Position numbers and translations under genes: made by a program. The notes beneath the pieces are model-generated. The model was not told where the DNA came from. It saw nothing but the letters and a program-made list of their open reading frames with translations, and searched no databases. From contig OX246746.1 of NCBI GenBank assembly GCA_945910005.1, forward strand, positions 16,553,387 to 16,617,386: a stretch of DNA of 64,000 nucleotides, given 5' to 3'. The stretch comes from Isoperla grammatica. Its lineage: Eukaryota; Arthropoda; Insecta; Plecoptera; Perlodidae. Of this stretch, positions 11,032 to 24,300 are shown piece by piece; the stretch's first letter is position 1; every line of letters begins with the position of its first letter.

Positions 11032-14000
11032 CATGACGTACCTAGTAGTCCTGGCTGGCGTGTTCCAGCTGCTTACAAGCTCCATGCTCACTGCTGTGAC
11101 GTACCGTGATATAGGTATGCGAGTAGTCCCCGTACCTGCCCTGCGCTGTCCTAGTTGATATAGGCTCCATGCTCACTGCTATCTGTGACGTACCGTGATA
11201 TAGGTATGCGAGTAGTCCCCGTACCTGCCCTGCGCTGTCCTAGTTGTTATAGGCTCCATGCTCACTGCTATCTGTGACGTACCGTGATATAGGTATGCGA
11301 GTAGTCCCCGTACCTGCCCTGCGCTGTCCTAGTTGTTATAGGCTCCATGCTCACTGCTATCTGTGACGTACCGTGATAAAGGTATGCGAGTAGTCCCCGT
11401 ACCTGCCTGGCGCTGTCCTATGTGTTATAGGCTCCATGCTCACTGCTATCTGTGACGTACCGTGATATAGGTATGCGAGTAGTCCCCGTACCTGCCCTGC
11501 GCTGTCCTAGTTGTTATAGGCTCCATGCTCACTGCTATCTGTGGCGTACCGTGATATAGGTATGCGAGTAGTCCCCGTACCTGCCTGGCGCTGTCCTAGT
11601 TCTTATAGGCTCCATGCCCACTGCTATCTGTGACGTACCGTGATATAGGTATGCGAGTAGTCCCCGTACCTGCCTGACGCTGTCCTAGTTGATATAGGCT
11701 CCATGCTCACTGCTATCTGTGACGTACCGTGATATAGGTATGCGAGTAGTCCCCGTACCTGCCTGGCGCTGTCCTAGTTCTTATAGGCTCCATGCCCACT
11801 GCTATCTGTGACGTACCGTGATATAGGTATGCGAGTAGTCCCCGTACCTGCCTGACGCTGTCCTAGTTGATATAGGCTCCATGCTCACTGCTATCTGTGA
11901 CGTACCGTGATATAGGTATGCGAGTAGTCCCTGTACCTGCCTGGCGCTGTCCTAGTTGTTATAGGCTCCATGCTCACTGCTATCTGTGACGTACCGTGAT
12001 ATAGGTATGCGAGTAGTCCCCGTACCTGCCTGGCGCTGTCCTAGTTGTTATAGGCTCCATGCTCACTGCTATCTGTGACGTACCGTGATATAGGTATGCG
12101 AGTAGTCCCTGGCTGGCGCTGTCCTAGTTGTTATAGGCTCTATGCTCACTGCTATCTGTGACGTACCGTGATATAGGTATGCGAGTAGTCCCCGTACCTG
12201 CCTGGCGCTGTCCTAGTTGTTATAGGCTCCATGCTCACTGCTATCTGTGACGTACCGTGATATAGGTATGCGAGTAGTCCCCGTACCTGCCTGGCGCTGT
12301 CCTAGTTGTTATAGGCTCCATGCTCACTGCTATCTGTGACGTACCGTGATATAGGTATGCGAGTAGTCCCTGGCTGGCGCTGTCCTAGTTGTTATAGGCT
12401 CTATGCTCACTGCTATCTGTGACGTACCGTGATATAGGTATGCGAGTAGTCCCTGCCTGGCGCTGTCCTAGTTGTTATAGGCTCCATGCTCACTGCTATC
12501 TGTGACGTACCGTGATATAGGTATGCGAGTAGTCCTCGTACCTGCCTGGCGCTGTCCTAGTTGTTATAGGCTCCATGCCCACTGCTATCTGTGACGTACC
12601 GTGATATAGGTATGCGAGTAGTCCCCGTACCTGCCTGGCGCTGTCCTAGTTGTTATAGGCTCCATGCTCACTGCTATCTGTGACGTACCGTGATATAGGT
12701 ATGCGAGTAGTCCCCGTACCTGCCTGGCGCTGTCCTAGTTGTTATAGGCTCCATGCTCACTGCTATCTGTCACGTACCGTGATATAGGTATGCGAGTAGT
12801 CCCCGTACCTGCCTGGCGCTGTCCTAGTTGTTATAGGCTCCATGCTCACTGCTATCTGTGACGTACCGTGATATAGGTATGCGAGTAGTCCCCGTACCTG
12901 CCTGGCGCTGTCCTAGTTGTTATAGGCTCCATGCTCACTGCTATCTGTGACGTACCGTGATATAGGTATGCGAGTATAGTACCTGCCTAGCGCTGTCCTA
13001 GTTGTTATAGGCTCCATGCTCACTGCTACCTGTGACGTACCGTGATATAGGTATGCGAGTAGTCCCCGTACCTGCCTGGCGCTGTCCTAGTTGTTATAGG
13101 CTCCATGCTCACTGCTATCTGTGACGTACCGTGATATAGGTATGCGAGTAGTCCCTGCCTGGCGCTGTCCTAGTTGTTATAGGCTCCATGCTCACTGCTA
13201 CCTGTGACGTACCGTGATATAGGTATGCGAGTAGTCCCTGCCTGGCGCTGTCCTAGTTGTTATAGGCTCCATGCTCACTGCTATCTGTGACGTACCGTGA
13301 TATAGGTATGCGAGTAGTCCCCGTACCTGCTAGGTGCTGTCCTAGTTGTTATAGGCTCCATGCTCACTGCTATCTGTGACGTACCGTGATATAGGTATGC
13401 GAGTAGTCCCTGCCTGGCGCTGTCCTAGTTGTTATAGGCTCCATGCTCACTGCTATCTGTGACGTACCGTGATATAGGTATGCGAGTAGTCCCCGTACCT
13501 GCCTGGCGCTGTCCTAGTTGTTATAGGCTCCATGCTCACTGCTATCTGTGACGTACCGTGATATAGGTATGCGAGTATAGTACCTGCCTGGCGCTGTCCT
13601 AGTTGTTATAGGCTCCATGCTCACTGCTATCTGTGACGTACCGTGATATAGGTATGCGAGTAGTCCCCGTACCTGCCTGGCGCTGTCCTAGTTGTTATAG
13701 GCTCCATGCTCACTGCTATCTGTGACGTACCGTGATATAGGTATGCGAGAGGTCCCCGTACCTGCCTGGCGCTGTCCTAGTTGTTATAGGCTCCATGCTC
13801 ACTGCTATCTGTGACGTACCGTGATATAGGTATGCGAGTAGTCCCCGTACCTGCCTGGCGCTGTCCTAGTTGTTATAGGCTCCATGCTCACTGCTATCTG
13901 TGACGTACCGTGATATAGGTATGCGAGTAGTCCTTTCCTGGCGCTGTCCTAGTTGTTATAGGCTCCATGCTCACTGCTATCTGTGACGTACCGTGATATA

Positions 14001-15050
14001 GGTATGCGAGTAGTCCCCGTACCTGCCTGGCGCTGTCCTAGTTGTTATAGGCTCCATGCTCACTGCTATCTGTGACGTACCGTGATATAGGTATGCGAGT
14101 AGTCCCCGTACCTGCCTGGCGCTGTCCTAGTTGTTATAGGCTCCATGCTCACTGCTGTGACGTACCGTGATATAGGTATGCGAGTAGTCCCCGTACCTGC
14201 CTGGCGCTGTCCTAGTTGTTATAGGCTCCATGCTCACTGCTATCTGTGACGTACCGTGATATAGGTATGCGAGTAGTCCCTGCCTGGCGCTGTCCTAGTT
14301 GTTATAGGCTCCATGCTCACTGCTATCTGTGACGTACCATGATATAGGTATGCGAGTAGTCCCCGTACCTGCCTGGCGCTGTCCTAGTTGTTATAGGCTC
14401 CATGCTCACTGCTATCTGTGACGTACCATGATATAGGTATGCGAGTAGTCCCCGTACCTGCCTGGCGCTGTCCTAGTTGTTATAGGCTCCATGCTCACTG
14501 CTATCTGTGACGTACCGTGATATAGGTATGTGAGTAGTCCCCGTACCTGCCTGGCGCTGTCCTAGTTGTTATAGGCTCTATGCTCACTGCTATTTCTGTG
14601 ACGTACCGTGATATAGGTATGCGAGTAGTCCCCGTACCTGCCTGGCGCTGTCCTAGTTGTTATAGGCTCCATGCTCACTGCTATCTGTGACGTACCGTGA
14701 TATAGGTATGCGAGTAGTCCCTGCCTGGCGCTGTCCTAGTTGTTATAGGCTCCATGCTCACTGCTATCTGTGACGTACCGTGATATAGGTATGCGAGTAG
14801 TCCCCGTACCTGCCTGGCGCTGTCCTAGTTGTTATAGGCTCCATGCTCACTGCTATCTGTGACGTACCGTGATATAGGTATGCGAGTAGTCCCCGTACCT
14901 GCCTGGCGCTGTCCTAGTTGTTATAGGCTCCATGCTCATTGCTATCTGTGACGTACCGTGATATAGGTATGCGAGTAGTCCCCGTACCTGCCTGGCGCTG
15001 TCCTGGTTGTTATAGGCTCTATGCTCACTGCTATTTCTGTGACGTACCGC
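11032..15050. repeat. 89-bp minisatellite, about 45 copies
   Basis: Direct tandem repeat with a period of 89 bp, for example 11221 to 11310. Variant units lack 8-10 bases around 'cccgtacc' (for example near 12105, 12370, 13150). Every unit contains TGACGTACCGTGATATAGG and 'gtcctagttgttatag'. The first copy (11032-11110) and the last (to 15050) are diverged, as expected at array edges. Units are otherwise nearly identical, implying active homogenisation. Not a CRISPR array, since there are no unique spacers. Confidence 0.97.
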
Positions 15051-16616
15051 TTCACGGGCGCAACACATGAAAGCGAGACAGGTTCTGAAACAAAATGAGA
15101 CTCAGCGCGAGGTGTGTAGGCAAGTAAAAAGTGGACAAGCGGGTGTGCGACAGCGGCTTGTTTTGGTACTTCTTTATAGTACGGAGACTAACAACACACT
15201 GAGCGGTGTTAAACAACAACAATAATAATCATTTGCGCTCGTACCTTCACATCCAATTTAAATTTATTTTTTTAGATTTTTGTTGGTATCGTATTAGGAA
15301 TATGAATGCCTTAATTGGCCCCAATCAGGTGATTATAATTTAAAGGTCTTTGAATAGTACTTTCTTGTAGTATGTCTAGACTATAGATGATGCATTGGCG
15401 CTGAAGTCGTGATTGCAAATTGAAGGCCACTGCTTGAATGTCATGTGGTGGTGTGTCATCTATAGTGTATGTGTTACTACGTGTTTCAACATGAATATTT
15501 TTATCATTGTGTTTTAAAAAATTGTAATTGCTTTAGTACCATAATACTGTTTTACAAGATACATAACTAGCAAGTATATGAAGAAAAGTAATTGTTTAGA
15601 TTGCAAATAAATCCGCATCTTTGCCATTTGAATAGCAGCATTTAATTTGTAATGTTTTCACTTCTGGCAGTTATGGAGTGGTAGAGGCTTGGAATGACAA
15701 CATAAGTGTAGTTGAAGCGTATTGTCGGAAAGAACACGCGCAAAACCGTTTGTTGGAGCGCCGCGCGTTCTTGCGCGCGTATAGGCCTACGCTCCGCATG
15801 GAAACGAAAGCGCGCGTTTAAAAGTGTGGGCGTAAATGACAATCCCTTGCTCTTTACCACGAGACGTTTTTTTTTTTTTTTTACTACAACTTCATGATTT
15901 GCGAGTGTAGAAAACTGACTTGCGATGGTTAATAAAGATTCAAAGGTTTCTTTCTGTTTGTTTCCATCTATTATTCTATGGCTATACTATAATAGTAAAC
16001 AATATAGTATGACGCGTCAAAGCGGCCTACCTAAAGCCGGCTTGGCCCCATTTAAAGCGACCTGAGAATGAGTGTGCTCATATTATATTTAATTATGATT
16101 GCATTAATTTTAATGCATGCTGTTGCCACATACAGCCAATTTGTAGCTGTTGCAGTAAATTAGCCACTTGAGGTTGCAGTTGGTTGCAAGCACATTGTGC
16201 ATTAATTTAATGTCAGATTTCTGACAGTGACTGCAACACACGTAGGATATAATGATATGAATATAATATGATGAGAAAGTTAATTATATTGTAAACTGTT
16301 ACCCTGGCATCTAAAGAATTGTCGAAAATTGGTTGTTGTCATTGTTTATACAGTTTTATAGAAGGAAAATAAAATAAACATTAAAGTAAGTAGGCCATTA
16401 GTTTTGTTTACATTATGAACTGCTCTCTCATATTTATACTAATTATTAATGTTGTATTTACTAGTACTCTTGTATTTTATTATTATTATCTTAGTGTATA
16501 AGTTCCTAGTTTATATGTATCATTTTGTTCTATAAATGGCCACACCTCAGGAGATTGTTTTCCTACTGTGGCCAAAATAAGCTATGTAATGTAACGTATC
16601 TTAATTATACAAAAAA
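15051..16616. other. Non-coding stretch between two tandem arrays
   Basis: A GC-richer patch at 15715-15825 (several GCGCG motifs) gives overlapping short open frames on both strands but no recognisable protein. A T run lies at 15868-15882. The rest is AT-rich. Confidence 0.5.
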
Positions 16617-17175
16617 TTCTATTCTATTCTATATTCTATTCTATTCTATTCTATTCTATTCTATTCTATTCTATTCTATTCTATTCTATTCTATTCTATT
16701 CTATTCTATTCTATTCTATTCTATTCTATTCTATTCTATTCTATTCTATTCTATTCTATTCTATTCTATTCTATTCTATTCTATTCTATTCTATTCTATT
16801 CTATTCTATTCTATTCTATTCTATTCTATTCTATTCTATTCTATTCTATTCTATTCTATTCTATTCTATTCTATTCTATTCTATTCTATTCTATTCTATT
16901 CTATTCTATTCTATTCTATTCTATTCTATTCTATTCTATTCTATTCTATTCTATTCTATTCTATTCTATTCGATTCTATTCTATTCTATTCTATTCTATT
17001 CTATTCTATTCTATTCTATTCTATTCTATTCTATTCTATTCTATTCTATTCTATTCTATTCTATTCTATTCTATTCTATTCTATTCTATTCTATTCTATT
17101 CTATTCTATTCTATTCTATTCTATTCTATTCTATTCTATTCTATTCTATTCTATTCTATTCTATTCTATTCTATT
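16617..17175. repeat. ATTCT pentanucleotide microsatellite, about 110 copies
   Basis: An almost pure ATTCT (AGAAT on the other strand) run of about 559 bp. It has one offset at the start (…CTATATTCT…) and one substitution at about 16972 (CGATTCT). The 218-codon open frame across it only reads the pentamer (period-five FYSIL) and is not a gene. Confidence 0.98.
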
Positions 17176-17450
17176 GTATAATTTTCTAGCTTTGAACATT
17201 GTTGTGAATGCCTGACATTCCAAGTGGTTGACAAAATATGTAAAGAGCTTAGAACCGGTTCGCCCCTATTTTTCTGGTTCGTATCCGGGCGGCTACTTTG
17301 TCACAATGATGAGAACATACGTAAAGGATAAATAGAAACAAAAGTAAGGTACCTTTCATGTTGAAAAAAAAAATGTTATAACAATCTAAAGTAACTATTA
17401 TATTTTCTAAATTACATTCACCAAAATAATATTGTTCTACGAAAGCTTCC

Positions 17451-17870
17451 AGAGCTATGCCTGTCCAGGGTGTGTACTGGTAATGCTACCTTATCGTGGT
17501 GGGCAGCTTTGCGTGATTTGCTGATCCTGAGAGCTATGCCTGTCCAGGGTGTGTACTGGTAATGCTACCTTATCGTGGTGGGCAGCTTTGCGTGATTTGC
17601 TGATCCCGAGAGCTATGCCTGTCCAGGGTGTGTACTACTGTGTAATGCTACCTTAACGTGTGGGCAGCTTTGCGTGATTTGCTGATCCCGAGAGCTATGC
17701 CTGTCCAGGGTGTGTACTACTGTGTAATGCTACCTTAACGTGTGGGCAGCTTTGCGTGATTTGCTGATCCCGAGAGCTATGCCTGTCCAGGGTGTGTACT
17801 ACTGTGTAATGCTACCTTAACGTGTGGGCAGCTTTGCGTAATTTGCTGATCCGGAGAGTTATATGCCGGT
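17451..17870 (+). repeat. 79/82-bp tandem repeat, five copies
   Basis: Units start AGAGCTATGCCTGTCCAGGG at 17451, 17530, 17609, 17691 and 17773. The first two periods are 79 bp and the next ones 82 bp. A sixth unit starts at 17855 and changes into a single-copy segment (GCTTCTGGTAGGGTCACCC, then GACAGGTCGAGGGGGAGAAG). The arrangement resembles promoter monomers ahead of a non-LTR retroelement body; the retroelement itself is absent. Confidence 0.85.
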
Positions 17871-18020
17871 GGAAGCGTATGCTTCTGGTAGGGTCACCCT
17901 AACCGGACAGGTCGAGGGGGAGAAGCCAGACGAAGCGCAGTCCACATCCTCCCCTTTCCCTTTTCCCCTTCTCCACCCTTTTCACTTTTCCTCCCCGACC
18001 TCCTACTTAATTGGCCCTTT
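17871..18020 (+). mobile_element. Possible 5' remnant of a retroelement
   Basis: Single-copy continuation of the tandem repeat. It has a GGTAGGGTCACCC motif, then GCCAGACGAAGCGCAG, then a long pyrimidine tract (17940-18010). No reverse transcriptase frame follows, so this would be a 5'-truncated-body remnant or a chimera. Assignment is tentative. Confidence 0.35.
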
Positions 18021-19800
18021 CCTCCAAACATCTTGAACTTCATATTTCACCCACTCATCAACTCGATTAGCCAAGTTGCCAAAATAGGGGATGTAAAACC
18101 GAAATATCAAATGAAATCAAATCCAACAGAAAATATTATCCATATAGAGATGGAAAATGCTATAATATTGAATGTTTGTATTAGGTCTACGTACATTTTG
18201 AAACTTAGGCCTACCTACTTGAACTTGTAAACACATTAGGGAAGAGATCAGATCAGTATAGAATGAAGTATTCACGACAGTGTTCATCCTGATGGTGGTG
18301 ATCGTGATTTGGCAGCCATACAAAGAGTATAGTGCCAGGATGTCTACCTACAAATTGGCTACAACCGTATGCATAAAAAGTTTACTTTGCAGAAAATTCC
18401 AACCGAAAGATAAACTTCGGCTAGCAAATCAGGCCAAAGTACTATGGAAACCTTATGAAAAACTGCAGAGGCGGCGCTACGGGGTTCATGTGAATGCAGC
18501 CCCCCCCCCCCCCCCCCCCCCACTAATAGTACTCATGAATTCATATAACAATTTCATTTTGATATGGACAGTTTTGAGGCTGAGGTGAAAGTATTCCCGC
18601 TTCTGTTGAAAAGGACTGAAAAAGAAAACAATGCCAAACTTAATTCGAAAGTCAAATTAGCACATGTGCTGAACAATTGATATAAAATGTCATTTTATGA
18701 CTGTCAGTGACTGCAGTTACTATTATCCGCCCTCTAGTGGAGGGTGCGAGAGATCATTTTCAAGTTTGCGCCAAATAAAGTCGTAGGCAGGGTATATCTT
18801 ACTATCTTTGGTCGTGGGGTATCTACGAAATGGGCAACACTCGTTTCTGTAATTTGGCAGTGCTTTAGCAATTGAAAAATCACTCTCTAAATCTTTGGAC
18901 AAATCAAGTAGTGGATCGATTTGCAGTTTCTCACAATAGACGAATACAATTACTAGTGTATGACTACACTATAGTTCAATCCATCTGCTCGTCTGCCTTT
19001 TATCCTTGGATTTTTAGTGAGTAAGTAATCAATTATATTAATTAATTTGTGACTATGTCATGATCCAAGGTTTACGGTTTATGGTGGGGGGGGGGGGGGG
19101 GGGTTCAACGGATAATGTGATAGGTTCTGTCTTTCCCCCTCAACATATGGCGTTGCCCCTGCTATTTCTGGCGCCGCCACTGTGAAAAACGATGGTGATG
19201 ATAAAAGGCCAAAGGTGGAAAGGTGATAAGCAATATTGAATGAAGCTGAATGCCAAGAAGATTTTATCTAAAATAGCATAACCTTATCATAAAATATTAT
19301 TAACTCAAACTAAAGTAGGTATCTTGATTTTTGTAAATTGAAAATTGTTGAGGTTTGACGAAGGATGTGTTCACTCCTTCCAAATACGATGGAGGTTTTT
19401 TGCCAGGAAGCTCGTATTATGTATAATCTGAGCCAAAACATACCCGTTGTGCTCCAATGGTAACCGGTTGTGGCAGCGAACTGTAATGCAGGTAAAGACT
19501 GCCAAGTTAAGCCTATTGTGCTTTCACTTCTTATCTCTACCGCCTTTGAGTCCTTCTTTATCAACAATCCATTAGGCCTACTGTGATATCAATTGTAATA
19601 CGTCACATCTTTAGGAAAATAAACTAACCTACAGGAAATGTGATAGGCCTACGATACGAATATAATGAGTACCGACTATAACAAACATAATATACACTTA
19701 ATAAAAAGCTTATAATTAAAGCTTGTATATTAATTGAAAGCGGAGAACACAGGTAGACAAGGACTGAAACTACATACTATGCTGTATAGAGGCATAACTG
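18021..19800. other. Non-coding stretch with C and G runs
   Basis: C run at about 18500-18521 and G run at about 19085-19102. Short open frames (18280-18588, 19310-19567) have no recognisable protein character. Confidence 0.45.
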
Positions 19801-20233
19801 CAGGGGCAGACTGGGACAAAAAGGGCCGAGATGCTGGGTTTCGGGGAGGCCCGCACGAGGTGGTGTGGCGCAGCTGCTGGGGTCTGGGGCGAAGCCCCAG
19901 CCGCCGGAAAATGTTTTTTGGGGTAACATTGAATTTTATGGCCCAAAATGCGATTTTAGGACGCGATTACAGAGCCACCCTACCAGTAGCAAATTCAATT
20001 ATATTCAATTAATAACATTGAATATTTACAATAAATATTACAATACATTCAATTATAATTTCAAAATAATGCTGAAAGAGTGGCTTAAGATTTTTTAGCA
20101 ATATACAGATAACGTGTTTACATCAAAAGAACTTTCTGGTGGCAGCCCGCCGGCCCGGACTGCCAAAGGGCCCGGATTTGCCCATGGGCCTGGGATGCGA
20201 TCGCATCCCGGCATCCCAGCCAGTCCGCGCCTG
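19801..20233. mobile_element. hAT-like element at the left edge of the large array
   Basis: Left end CAGGGGCAGACTGGGAC; right end, read on the minus strand, CAGGCGCGGACTGGC. It carries the GC-rich hairpin cassette (19881-19908). No matching flanking duplication was found. Directly after 20233 comes the middle of an array unit, so the array is truncated at this point. Confidence 0.6.
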
Positions 20234-20778
20234 TTTACGGCTATATTGTTTACTTGGAGGATCTTAAAATTAATTCCCGAGGTAGCTCTGAAAATTGTCT
20301 ATTTTGAAAAAATAATCGTCTCGCTATAATAGTTGTAAACGACGTCCAGCGTCGCGCCGAAATTTCAAAGATTTTCTGGTCAAGTTCCACTTTCGTTACC
20401 GATTGTGGATGAACGGTGGTACATAGTAAGTCGTAACGTCGAACTTAAGGTCAGTAATAAGTAACAATCCTTGCTGACGTAGTATGAACGTAAAAAACGT
20501 CGGTTTACACGGGTCGTGGTGAGGTGACCTAAACTTCAGGTAATCAGAATAGTAGATTTGTTGAGGGTTTTATTTTTTAACGAGAAAACGGTTTGAGATA
20601 GAATTTTATGGATTGTTGATTCCTTTTTACTCATACCTCTCTTGATTTTATGAGTATTGTTAATAAAATAAAACAAATTTCAAAAGTTCCTGATTTTGCT
20701 CGTCTGAGAGAAAATTTGAAATTTTGGGCGCCTCTATATCTGTAAGTAGGGCCCCTAGCATAATTTACGTTTAGGAAA

Positions 20779-20978
20779 NNNNNNNNNNNNNNNNNNNNNN
20801 NNNNNNNNNNNNNNNNNNNNNNNNNNNNNNNNNNNNNNNNNNNNNNNNNNNNNNNNNNNNNNNNNNNNNNNNNNNNNNNNNNNNNNNNNNNNNNNNNNNN
20901 NNNNNNNNNNNNNNNNNNNNNNNNNNNNNNNNNNNNNNNNNNNNNNNNNNNNNNNNNNNNNNNNNNNNNNNNNNNNNN
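20779..20978. other. Assembly gap (200 N)
   Basis: Exactly 200 unknown bases inside the first array unit. The flanks belong to the array, so the true copy number is probably under-assembled. Confidence 0.99.
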
Positions 20979-22849
20979 AAGTCTAAAAAAAATGAGTGAA
21001 AACAAAAAGTAAAAAAAAATACAGAAACAAATGTGGACTACCCGTTTGGTAGCTACGACGAGCGCTTAAAAAAAATAATTTCCCCATGTAAACACTTCTC
21101 AACTATGCTTTCCTGAATATGGAAGAAAAAAAAGACTGCTGGCTACGGCTCCCGAACCCCGGACCGAAAAACACTAGTCGACGCCGCTACTGCGTACGCC
21201 ATGCCTCACGATGGAAACTGCGTTGCTTACACTAATATATAACATACTGCTCTCAATGTATGCATGTATGAATCTCATTGTATCTCGATTCATTCTTATT
21301 GTTAACAGCAAATATAGATTGATTTACGAACAGAGGGTCTGATTGGATATAAAAAATATCCTTGAATATCCAAGAAGCCGTTTTTTAACTTACTCCAAAA
21401 ATCCAGTTTCAACACGTTGTCTTTTTAAAATTGCATTTGATAGATCATGTTAGCGTGATCGCAAAATCGTAAATTGTTTGTGGAAACAATGAGCCATTTG
21501 CCCGAAAAAAAATAAACCGTGTCATGCACGTTGATGTATTGATATAAAGGTGTGAATATGGTGGGGAAAAAAAGGTGAGTGTAACAGGTCTCGTACCCCA
21601 GAATTCATGCACTCGAAGCTACGACGTTCTTCTTACGCCACTCCATACGCGGGAAGTAGTAATGCTTACACGTGTACATAACACACTGCTCTCAATGGAT
21701 GGCATAGCTTGATGTATTCAGATAGCTCGTCATTAAACATTAAAACATGTTTCCTCGGCTAACCGTTAATGTAAGGCAAACAAAAACATGTTTCATGAAT
21801 AGAGTAAGATTGTCAAATAGAAAAACTGTTATCATTATTTTCTAAACCCTTTAACAAGAGACGCTACGCGTCGTCAAAGACATGCACAAATACACTCTGT
21901 TTTTTAGAATTATATTCTTTACGGCTATATTGTTTATTTGGGGAATCTATAATTTAATTCCCGAGATACTTCTGAAAATTGTCTGCTTTGAAAAAAATCA
22001 TCGTCTTGCTATGTTTGTTGTGAACGACGTCAAGCGTCTTTGGAATTTCAAAGATTTTCTTGTCACGTTCCACTTTCGGTACCGATTGTGGATGAACGGT
22101 GGTACCTAGTTAGTCGTAGCGTCGAACTTAAGGTCAGTAATGATCCTTGGTGACGTAGTGTGAGCGTCGGTAGCGTCGGTTTACACAGGTCGTGGTGAGG
22201 TGACGCCAACTTCAGGTAACCAAAATAGTAGATTTTTTGAGGTTTTTATTTTTTTACGGGAAAACAGTTTGAGATAGAATTTTTTGGTTGTCGATTCCTT
22301 CCCATCCATACCTTTCTTGATTTTATTCGTATTTTTTAAAAAAATAAAATAAAAAAATTCAATATTCTCGGATTTTGATCGTCTGAGACTTTTTTTTAAA
22401 TTTTGGGCTCCTGTATCTCTGTTAGTATAACCCCCAGCATATTTTCGTTTTCAGGATGTCTAGATAATTAACGCAAAAAAAATTAAAAAAAAACAGAAAC
22501 AAATTTGGACCACACGTTTGGTAGCTACGAGGGCTTAAAAAAAAACTTTCCCCTTAGAAAACCCTTCTCAACTTTGCTGCTCTGAATATGGAAGAAAAAA
22601 ATCGTGGTGGTAACGGGTCTCGAACCCTGGACCTCTGAAACACTAGACCACGACGCTACTACGTACGCCGTGCCTCACGATGGATGTTGCCTCGCTTACA
22701 CTGGTATACATATTACACGGCTCTCAATGAATATATGGAAGAATATATATATATATGAATATATCTCGATTCATTCTTATTGTTATTGTAACACCAAATA
22801 TAGAAGGATCTACGAACAGAAGGTCTAATTGGATTTAAAAAATATCCAA

Positions 22850-22960
22850 GAACACGATCTGAAGATAAAAACTCCAAAAATTGATAAAAAATCGGCTTCA
22901 ATTTTTTTTTTTTCAATTTTTGGAGTTTTTATCATCAGATCGTATTGATTGATTAGTGAT
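22850..22960. repeat. Hairpin typical of the array half-units
   Basis: Arms CGATCTGAAGATAAAAACTC and its near reverse complement GAGTTTTTATCATCAGATCG surround a T-rich centre. Equivalent hairpins occur near 25915-26005, 27580-27662, 29060-29150, 30715-30800 and 32198-32285. Confidence 0.8.
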
Positions 22961-24225
22961 CGCGAAACCGTAAATCGTTTGTGGAAACAACGAGCCGTTT
23001 GACAGTTAAAAAATAAACCGTGTCCATGCACGTTGATGTATTGCTATGAATGTGTAAATATTGTGAAAAAAAGACTGGATTTAACGGGTCTCGAACCCCA
23101 GACCTCCTGCACGCTAATCAAGGACGTTACTGCATACGCCAAAGCACACGATGAAACTTCCAGCGCTTACACAGGTACAAGACATACTGCTCTCAATGTT
23201 GTGCATTGTTTAGGGAATTCCGATAGCTTATATAATAACCTCCTATAGCCGTCTGAACTCCTGATACACATTCACAGAAAACGCAGTTTTGGGACTTTTA
23301 AGACTAAGTAAATTCACCTTGGGAACATCGCTGAACAGCCAACATTAAAACATGTTTCCTGGGCTAACCATGAATCATAGGCATACCAAAACATGATCCA
23401 TAAGTACACTGGGAATGGAAGATGCAGAAAGTGTAGACATTATTGTCTGAACCCTTTAATCCGTCGTCACGGCTACGCAGTGTCAAAGACGTGCTCAAAT
23501 ACACTCTGTTTTTGAGTTTTTAATTTTTTACAGCTATATTGTTTACTTGGGGGATCATAATGTTAATTCCCGAGGTAGATCTGATAATTGTCTACTTTGA
23601 AAAAAATCATTGCGTCGCTTTGTTTGTTGTGAACGACGTCAGGCGTCGCCGAAATTTCAACGATTTTCTTGTCAAGTTCCACTTTCGGTACCGATTGTGG
23701 ATGAACGGTGGTACCTAGTTAGTCGTAGCGTCGAACTTAAGGTCAGTAAGAATCCTTGGTGACGTAGTATGAGCGTCGGTAGCGTCGGTTTGCACAAGGT
23801 CGTGGTGAGGCGACGCCAACTTCAGGTAACCAAAATGGTAGATTTTTTGAGGTTTTTATTTTTTTACGGGTGAACGGTTTAAGATAGAATTTTTTGTTTG
23901 TCAGTTCCTTCTTATTCATCGCTCTCTTGATATGTTTCGTATTTTTTAAAAAATAAAAAAAATAAAAAATTTCATTTTTCTCCGATTGTGCTCTTCTGAG
24001 ACAAAATTTGAAATTTTGGGCGCCTGTATCTCTGTAAGTATGACCCCCAGCATATTTTCGCTTTCAGGATGTCTAGATAATTAACGCAAAAAAAATAAAA
24101 AAATAAAAAAACAAATTTGGACCACCCGTTTTTTAGCTACGAGCGCTTGAAAAAAAAATTTCCCCTTAGTAAACCCTTCTCAAATATTCTGCTCTGAATA
24201 TGGAAGAAAAAAAGTTTGCCGGTAA

Positions 24226-24300
24226 CGGGTCTCGAACCCCGGACCGCGAAAACACTAGTCGGCGTCGCAACTGCCTACGCCACACTACTCGATGGAAAGT
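24226..24300 (-). repeat. tRNA-like segment, class A (representative)
   Basis: On the minus strand a box A-like TGGCGTAGGCAGT precedes the box B-like GGTTCGAGACCCGTTACC. Further class A segments lie near 21143, 22614, 25699, 27356, 28844, 30498 and 31983. The spacing is longer than in a normal tRNA and no acceptor stem closes, so these are SINE-head-like and not working tRNA genes. Confidence 0.65.

Noticed and set aside
11032..15050. Possible CRISPR-like array
   Set aside because: The whole 89-bp unit repeats without unique spacers, and the context is eukaryotic.
15642..15897. Overlapping GC-rich open frames on both strands
   Set aside because: Explained by a local CpG-rich patch; no recognisable protein.
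16525..17181. 218-codon open frame
   Set aside because: It only translates the ATTCT array with a period of five residues.
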